Assembly (NCBI GenBank): GCA_036500145.1
Contig: DASYCO010000019.1
Span: 1-64,000, forward strand
From: CAMAVH01 sp036500145
Lineage (GTDB): Bacteria > Pseudomonadota > Alphaproteobacteria > SMXQ01
DNA: 64,000 bases
Reading direction: 5' to 3'
Shown: piece by piece, positions 58,991-64,000 of the stretch
Numbering within the stretch: the stretch's first letter is position 1
How the letters are laid out: each line of letters opens with the position of its first letter
Translations under genes and position numbers: made by a program
The notes under the pieces: generated by a model
The model's input: only the letters and a program-made list of their open reading frames with translations
Database searches by the model: none
Told to the model about the DNA's origin: nothing

Positions 58991-59914
58991 TCAGGCCGTC
59001 GCCCGGACGGGGCCGAGTAGGACACGGGTGGCGGCAGCGACGTCCGGCTGGCGCATCAGGCTTTCGCCGACCAGGAAGCAGCGCGCCCCGGCGCGCGCCA
59101 TGCGCGCCAGATCGGCGGGGCCGGTCAGGCCGCTTTCCGAGACCAGCGTCTTGCCGGGGGGCAGCAGGTCGGCCAGCTGCTCGGTGATGCCGAGGTCGGT
59201 CGTGAGGGTCTTGAGGTTGCGGTTGTTGACCCCGATCAGCGGCGAGGTCAGCGCCTTCAGCGCGCGGGCCAGCTCGTCCTCGTCATGCACCTCGACCAGG
59301 ACGTCCATGCCGTAGCCGAAGGCGGCGTCTTCCAGCTCGCGGGCCTGGGCGTCGCCGAGCGCGGCCATGATGATCAGGATGCAGTCGGCGCCGAGGGCGC
59401 GCGATTCGGCGATCTGGTAGGGCGTCAGCATGAAGTCCTTGCGCAGCACCGGCAGGTCGACGGCGGCGCGGGCCTGGAGCAGATATTCGTCGCGGCCCTG
59501 GAAGTGGTCCACCTCGGTCAGCACCGACAGGCAGGCGGCGCCGCCGGCCTTGTAGGCGCGGGCGAGGCTGGCGGGGTCGAAGTCGGGGCGGATCAGGCCG
59601 GCGCTGGGCGAGGCCTTCTTGATCTCGGCGATCAGTCCGTAGGCGTTCGCGGCTTTATGCGGCGTCTGGTACTGCTGCAACGCGCCTTCCGTGCGGAGCT
59701 CGAAGACCTTGCCGTAGCCGTGATCGTCGACGACGGCCGGGACGATGCCCCGGACCTTGGCCTCCAAGGCGGCGCGAAAGCCGCGCGGCTTGCCGGCGAC
59801 GCTCCGGGTCATTGCCGTGGCGTCGGCCTCGACCGCCGCGAAGGGCCGCGCCGCTTCGGCGGCCTTCACCTGGCCGAGGCGGATGTCGCAGATCTTCTTG
59901 AGGAGGTCGCTCAT
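58991..59914 (-). CDS. trpC: Indole-3-glycerol phosphate synthase with an N-terminal insertion
   Basis: This enzyme closes the indole ring in tryptophan synthesis. The 307-residue TIM barrel has LIAEIKKASPSAGLIR, VLTEVDHFQG, LRKDFMLTPYQI, GVNNRNLKT and VSESGLTG, so all catalytic segments are present. Typical enzymes are about 260-275 residues. Here roughly 36 extra residues (about 54-89, 59648-59755) sit between FRAALEAK and the first barrel strand, in frame, starting VRGIVPAVVDDHGYGKV. It follows trpD by 13 nt. Confidence 0.94.
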   Translation of the reverse strand: MSDLLKKICDIRLGQVKAAEAARPFAAVEADATAMTRSVAGKPRGFRAALEAKVRGIVPAVVDDHGYGKVFELRTEGALQQYQTPHKAANAYGLIAEIKKASPSAGLIRPDFDPASLARAYKAGGAACLSVLTEVDHFQGRDEYLLQARAAVDLPVLRKDFMLTPYQIAESRALGADCILIIMAALGDAQARELEDAAFGYGMDVLVEVHDEDELARALKALTSPLIGVNNRNLKTLTTDLGITEQLADLLPPGKTLVSESGLTGPADLARMARAGARCFLVGESLMRQPDVAAATRVLLGPVRATA

Positions 59915-59927
59915 GTCTTGGCCTCGC

Positions 59928-60992
59928 TCACGCCGCGACCTTCGTCGAGGTGGCGATCAAGGCAGCCAACGTTGCTTTCGCTTTGCCGGAGGCGATGGCC
60001 TCCGCAGCGAGCTTAACGCCGGCTTTGAGGTCGGCCGCCTTGCCGGCGACGACGAGCGCCGCGGCGGCATTGAGCAGCACGATGTCACGGTAGGGGCCCT
60101 TGCTGCCGCCCAGCATCTCGCGCACGGCTTCGGCGTTGAACACCGGATCGCCGCCCTTGAGGTCTTCGGCGGCGGCGCGCGGCAGGCCGGCGTCTTCCGG
60201 CGTGATCTCGAAGGTGGAGACCTTGCCGTCCTTCAGTTCGGCGACGTAGGAGGTGCCGGTGGTGGTCAGCTCGTCGAGCCCGTCGGAGCCATGGACGACC
60301 CAGGCCCGCTCGGAGCCGAGGGCGGCCAGCACTTCGGCGGCCGGCTTGACCCACTGGCGGTGGAACACGCCGAGCAATTGCAGCTTCGCGCCCGCCGGGT
60401 TCGAGAGCGGCCCGAGCAGGTTGAAGATGGTGCGCGTGCCAAGCTCGACGCGCGTCGCCCCGACGTGGCGCATGGCCGCATGGTGGCGCGGGGCCATCAT
60501 GAAGCCGATGTTGTTGACGCGCAGCGATTCGGCGACCAGCGCCATGTCGGCGTCGAGGTTGACGCCAAGGGCGGCCAGCACGTCGGCCGAGCCGGATTTC
60601 GACGAGGCGGCGCGGTTGCCATGCTTGGCGACCGGCACGCCGCAGGCGGCGACGACCAGGGCCGCGCCGGTGGAGATGTTGTAGGTGCCGGAGGCGTCGC
60701 CGCCGGTGCCGCAGGTGTCGATGGCGCCGGGCGGCGCGGCGATCGGCACGGCCTTGGCGCGCATGACGCGCGCCGCGCCGGCGATCTCGTCGACCGTCTC
60801 GCCGCGCAGGCGCAGGCCCATGAGCATGGCGCCCATCTGCGACGCGGTGGCGTTGCCGGACATGATGATCTCGAAGGCTTCCTCGGCCTGGGCCTGGCTC
60901 AGGCGGCCGCCGTCGGCGACGAAGGCGAGGAGCTTCTTGAAGGCGGCGCCATCGAAGTTCTGGGGGGCCACCGGGTTCGCCGCGTCGCTCAT
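59928..60992 (-). CDS. trpD: Anthranilate phosphoribosyltransferase
   Basis: This enzyme joins anthranilate to PRPP in tryptophan synthesis. The 354-residue protein shows DTCGTGGDASGTYNISTGAA and KHGNRAASSKSGSADVLAAL, covering the PRPP and Mg sites, plus MMAPRHHAAMRHVG. It overlaps trpG by the ATGA tetranucleotide and is followed by trpC. Confidence 0.96.
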   Translation of the reverse strand: MSDAANPVAPQNFDGAAFKKLLAFVADGGRLSQAQAEEAFEIIMSGNATASQMGAMLMGLRLRGETVDEIAGAARVMRAKAVPIAAPPGAIDTCGTGGDASGTYNISTGAALVVAACGVPVAKHGNRAASSKSGSADVLAALGVNLDADMALVAESLRVNNIGFMMAPRHHAAMRHVGATRVELGTRTIFNLLGPLSNPAGAKLQLLGVFHRQWVKPAAEVLAALGSERAWVVHGSDGLDELTTTGTSYVAELKDGKVSTFEITPEDAGLPRAAAEDLKGGDPVFNAEAVREMLGGSKGPYRDIVLLNAAAALVVAGKAADLKAGVKLAAEAIASGKAKATLAALIATSTKVAA

Positions 60993-61594
60993 GCCGCGCT
61001 CTTGCTCAAGCGGGGGCCGTTGTGGCCGGCGATCTGCAGGAAGTTGCGCAGGATGTCGTGGCCGTGCTGCGAGGCGATGCTCTCGGGGTGGAACTGCACG
61101 CCGTAGATCGGCAGCTCGCGGTGCTGCAGGCCCATGATCAGGCCGTCGGCCGTCTCGGCGGTGGATTCGAGGACGGCGGGCAGGGTGGCCTTTTCGACGA
61201 TCAGCGAATGGTAGCGCGTGGCGTCGAACGGCGTCGGCAGGCCGGCGAAGACGCCCTTGGCCCGATGGCGGATGGCACTGACCTTGCCGTGCATCGGCTC
61301 GGGCGCACGGAGCACCTTGCCGCCGAAGGCCTGGCCGATGGCCTGGTGGCCGAGGCAGACGCCGAACAGGGGAGTGCGCGCTGCGGCGGCCTTGCCGATC
61401 AGCTCGAGGCAGATTCCGGCGCGGTCTGGATCGCAGGGGCCGGGCGACAGCACGATGCCCTGCGGCTTGAGGGCCATGGCGTCATCGGCGGTCAGCGCGT
61501 CGTTGCGCTTCACCACGACCTCCGCGCCCTCTTCGCCGAGGTAATGGACGAGGTTGTAGGTAAAGCTGTCGTAGTTATCGATCAGGAGAAACAT
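60989..61594 (-). CDS. trpG: Anthranilate synthase glutamine amidotransferase subunit
   Basis: This subunit supplies ammonia from glutamine to TrpE. The 201-residue class I amidotransferase has LLIDNYDSFTYNLVHYLG, the oxyanion strand SPGPCDPDRAG, nucleophile Cys80 in FGVCLGHQAIGQ and the His-Glu pair in GVQFHPESIAS. It may also serve p-aminobenzoate synthase. It is the first gene of the minus-strand trpGDC-moaC-moeA run; trpE is not upstream of it in the window. Confidence 0.95.
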   Translation of the reverse strand: MFLLIDNYDSFTYNLVHYLGEEGAEVVVKRNDALTADDAMALKPQGIVLSPGPCDPDRAGICLELIGKAAAARTPLFGVCLGHQAIGQAFGGKVLRAPEPMHGKVSAIRHRAKGVFAGLPTPFDATRYHSLIVEKATLPAVLESTAETADGLIMGLQHRELPIYGVQFHPESIASQHGHDILRNFLQIAGHNGPRLSKSAA

Positions 61595-61805
61595 TTCAAT
61601 CTCTTACGGGACATTTCTCGCGCAATGCGCGAATCCCTTCCGGCGGCGCGATGAATCATGACGGGGCTGTTATATCAGGCTTTTCCGAGGGAGGGAAAGG
61701 CGGGGCCGCAGTCCGGCCGGCTCTCCGTAGCACCCCTTGTGGCGCCGGTCCGACGGGCGTGATAGCTAGGCCTCATTGTACCGATCCCCGCGTTGGAGTG
61801 CCCTC

Positions 61806-63041
61806 ATGGCTGGTCGTTCGCCTCGCAGCCGTCCATCCCGCAGCCGCCGTCTCAAGCAGCTTTGGCAGAAGGCCAGCACATCGCTGTACGGCATCGCGGC
61901 CATGGGGCTGGCGCTCGGCATCGGCATCGGGCTCGGCCTGTGGCTCGGCGACGTGGCCGATCCGCCGCATGCGAAGCCGCCGGCCAAGGTCGCCACAGCG
62001 CCCGCGCAGACTCCGGCCCATAAGGGGCCATCGCCCTCCGCGACGCATCTGTCGGTGGCGCCCTGGGTGCCCGACCCGCGCCGCGAACGGCCGCCCAGCC
62101 TCGACCTGCCGCCCCCCAATCCTCTGACCAGTTCTCCGCCACGCGAGTCGTCCTTGGCGACCAGCGTCCCGGCGCCGCAGATGACGCCGGTCAGCCCGCC
62201 GCATGAGGTGCCGGCGCTGCTGGTGCCGTCGCCGGGCGAGGGCGGCCTGCCGCTGTGGCGGCGCAACGCCGTGCCGGCGCCGGTGGCGAACGGCCGGCCG
62301 ATGATCTCCATCGTCATCGACGATATGGGCGTCGACCAGCGCCATTCGGTCGAGGCGGCGAAGCTGCCAGGGCCGCTCACGCTGTCCTACCTGCCTTATG
62401 CGCGTGACCTGGCGCAGCAGACGTCGGCCGCGCGCCATGGCGGGCATGAGCTGATGGTGCATGTGCCGATGCAGCCGCAGTCTAGGATCGGCACCAATGG
62501 CCAGCCCGAATCGGGCGGCGACCCGGGCCCCAACGCGCTCATCGTCGGCCTGTCCAACGAGGAAATTCGCCGCCGCCTCGACATCGCGCTCGCCTCGTTC
62601 GACGGCTATGTCGGCATCAACAACCACATGGGCAGCGCCTTCACGGTCAACCGGCCCGGCATGGCGACGGTGATCGCCGACCTGAAGTCGCGCGGCCTGC
62701 TATTCCTTGATTCGCGCACCATCGCCGGCAGCGTCGGCGAGGGGCTGGCGGAGGAGGCGGGCGTCGCCCATGCGACGCGCAACGTCTTCCTCGACAATGT
62801 GCAGACGACGCTGGAAGTACGCACGCGGCTGGCGGAGCTGGAGCGCATCGCCAAGACGCGCGGCGCGGCGGTGGCCATCGGCCATCCGCATGAGACGACC
62901 ATCGCCGTCCTCAAGGACTGGCTGCCGACGGTGGCGAGTCAGGGGTTCGTGCTGGTGCCGCTGTCGGCCATCGTCGCGCGCAACGAGGCGGCGGAGCAGG
63001 CGAGCCGGCAGCCGACGCACAGCGCGCAGGACGCGCGCTGA
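61806..63041 (+). CDS. Divergent polysaccharide deacetylase family protein
   Basis: This 411-residue protein has a very basic N-terminus, one membrane helix (about 30-55: SLYGIAAMGLALGIGIGLG), and a Pro-rich periplasmic linker (60-165). The C-terminal divergent-polysaccharide-deacetylase domain has ISIVIDDMGVD, LMVHVPMQP, NNHMGSAFT, FLDSRT and AIGHPH. The Asp and His positions of a deacetylase-like metal site are visible; activity is unproven for this family. It is divergent from trpG, with a 211-nt intergenic region. Confidence 0.9.
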   Translation: MAGRSPRSRPSRSRRLKQLWQKASTSLYGIAAMGLALGIGIGLGLWLGDVADPPHAKPPAKVATAPAQTPAHKGPSPSATHLSVAPWVPDPRRERPPSLDLPPPNPLTSSPPRESSLATSVPAPQMTPVSPPHEVPALLVPSPGEGGLPLWRRNAVPAPVANGRPMISIVIDDMGVDQRHSVEAAKLPGPLTLSYLPYARDLAQQTSAARHGGHELMVHVPMQPQSRIGTNGQPESGGDPGPNALIVGLSNEEIRRRLDIALASFDGYVGINNHMGSAFTVNRPGMATVIADLKSRGLLFLDSRTIAGSVGEGLAEEAGVAHATRNVFLDNVQTTLEVRTRLAELERIAKTRGAAVAIGHPHETTIAVLKDWLPTVASQGFVLVPLSAIVARNEAAEQASRQPTHSAQDAR

Positions 63042-63053
63042 TAAATAAGAAGG

Positions 63054-63524
63054 CTAGTTCATCCAGGAGCTAGTGATGCCTTTGGATGCGAGTTCTTTAA
63101 TCTGCTTATTAACCTCAGCGACTTCCGATTTTGGCGCGTGCCATTTGCGGCCAAGTGAATCCGCGACTGATAGTTGTTGTATGTCAGTTAAGCCGCCAAA
63201 TTCTTTGCAAAGCGATACCTGATAGTCGCCAGGCTCAATTTTTACCGGCAGCTTATCATCGATAATTAAGTAAGATTTTGTACCGGTTCCTTCGGCAATG
63301 ACATGAGTTATACGAATTGGTTTTCCGCCTGTGTTCGTATACGACCATACAAGGACGTCGTTCTCAGTCACTCCATTGCCAGTTAGAAGCCTGAAGCCGA
63401 CACTAAGCTTGATGCGCGCTCTGTCGCGAAACCCATCTTTGTAAATATTCCAGGCCAATGTGATCGACGATAAAATAATCGCCACGATGGCTGTAACTTG
63501 GGTTACCGCGCTTGTTTCGCTCAT
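63054..63524 (-). CDS. AT-rich orphan gene, membrane-anchored protein of unknown function
   Basis: This 156-residue product has one N-terminal hydrophobic helix (about 6-26: AVTQVTAIVAIILSSITLAW) followed by a probably beta-rich soluble domain with VLVWSYTNTGGKPIRITHVIAEG. No family is recognised. Base composition is unlike its neighbours: bases 63241-63300 contain 24 G+C of 60, against 40 of 60 in bases 62881-62940. Codons such as AAT, TTA and ATA are frequent. Horizontal acquisition is likely. It converges with the deacetylase gene. Confidence 0.75.
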   Translation of the reverse strand: MSETSAVTQVTAIVAIILSSITLAWNIYKDGFRDRARIKLSVGFRLLTGNGVTENDVLVWSYTNTGGKPIRITHVIAEGTGTKSYLIIDDKLPVKIEPGDYQVSLCKEFGGLTDIQQLSVADSLGRKWHAPKSEVAEVNKQIKELASKGITSSWMN

Positions 63525-63562
63525 AATGCTTCTTTAAGGCCGCACGGATCGGCTTAACGCCG

Positions 63563-64000
63563 TCAGCTTTTATTGTTGAGGGCGGTGCGGGTGTCGGCCG
63601 GCAGCTTGGGCGGATCGGCGTAGATGAAGCCGTGCGAGGCGTAGACGCGGCCGAAGGTGCCGACCGTGTTCATGAAGCGCACTTCGCTCCAGTCGTTGTT
63701 CTTCGAGACGTCGATCACAGGCTGGCGCATGTGGATCTTGCCGCGCGTGTCGTGGTTGTCGCCCCAGTTGGCGTGGTCGACCATGATCTTGCGCGGATCG
63801 TCGGTCAGCGCGGCGACGACGGCGACATGGCCGAGCGGCAAGGCCTTCGTCTTCTGCAGGGTGAGGACCGAGCCCTTTTCCGGCTTGGCGCCCTTGGCAT
63901 ACTTGCCGTCGGCTTCCTTCCACCAGGTCCAGGCGTCGCCGAACAGCTTCACGCCGGAGGCGCTGCGCGCATAGGGCACGCAGGAGGTGTAGGCGATGGG
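63563..64000 (-). CDS. CHAP-domain protein (5' end outside the window)
   Basis: This is a putative cysteine amidase/peptidase of the NlpC/P60-like CHAP family, acting on peptidoglycan or related amide bonds. The 145 visible residues include the catalytic Cys context YTSCVPYARSASG at the window edge, WTWWKEADGKYAKG, and the catalytic His in PLGHVAVVAAL followed by DHANWG. The reading frame is open to base 64000, so the N-terminus, probably with a signal peptide, lies beyond the right edge. Confidence 0.85.
   Translation of the reverse strand, partial: PIAYTSCVPYARSASGVKLFGDAWTWWKEADGKYAKGAKPEKGSVLTLQKTKALPLGHVAVVAALTDDPRKIMVDHANWGDNHDTRGKIHMRQPVIDVSKNNDWSEVRFMNTVGTFGRVYASHGFIYADPPKLPADTRTALNNKS

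Noticed and set aside
61618..61632. Perfect palindrome TCGCGC-AAT-GCGCGA upstream of trpG
   Set aside because: It could be an operator or part of a leader, but it is a short GC-rich palindrome with no second copy or known regulator match, so it is not listed as a site.

Overview
The window is 64 kb of GC-rich chromosome from an alphaproteobacterium, most like a Rhodospirillales-type soil or water organism; the genus cannot be fixed from this sequence. The evidence is the gene order nuo - birA - coaX - rnj - DUF1467 - proS - lolC/D - dnaE and rpsB - tsf - pyrH - frr - uppS - cdsA - dxr - rseP - bamA - skp - lpxD - fabZ - lpxA - lpxI - lpxB. Other signs are a short prolyl-tRNA synthetase, LpxI in place of LpxH, RNase J, and a GTTC-N7-GTTC SOS box at lexA.

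Layout. (1) 1-13.1 kb, + strand: the 3' end of nuoG, then nuoH-N (complex I), biotin-protein ligase, type III pantothenate kinase, RNase J, a DUF1467 membrane protein and 3-methyladenine glycosylase, ending at a clear hairpin terminator. (2) 13.3-20.8 kb: an unknown exported protein, proS, lolC/lolD and dnaE. (3) 20.8-35.6 kb: a long + strand block running from rpsB through isoprenoid, phospholipid, outer-membrane and lipid A genes to lpxB. (4) 35.6-48.1 kb: accessory DNA lying between lpxB and gltA. It holds a glyoxalase I and its terminator, then a catabolic-looking cluster with its own candidate promoter. In that cluster three orphan TctC/Bug-type periplasmic binding proteins alternate with four two-domain VOC proteins (SBP-VOC-SBP-VOC-VOC-SBP-VOC). 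A ketopantoate-reductase-like enzyme, an alpha/beta hydrolase and a fumarylacetoacetate-hydrolase-family enzyme follow, then malate synthase G. (5) 48.1-63.0 kb: gltA and gltX (minus), comEC (plus), a phytanoyl-CoA-dioxygenase-like gene, lexA (minus), an aldo/keto reductase with a small partner gene, and the minus-strand run trpG-trpD-trpC-moaC-moeA. A divergent-polysaccharide-deacetylase gene is divergent from trpG. (6) 63.05-64 kb: an AT-rich orphan gene of foreign appearance and a CHAP-domain protein cut by the window end.

The most interesting part is the 36.2-45.9 kb cluster. The binding proteins should capture a carboxylate-like ligand in the periplasm, but no TctA/TctB membrane subunits are present. 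The VOC paralogs all keep a His-His-Asp site in the N-terminal domain, while the corresponding C-terminal site is progressively lost. The hydrolase and FAH-type enzymes downstream resemble the lower half of a ring-cleavage pathway. Substrate and reaction are not known. No tRNA, rRNA, CRISPR array, transposase or phage integrase was recognised, and no gene-free stretch exceeds 300 bases.
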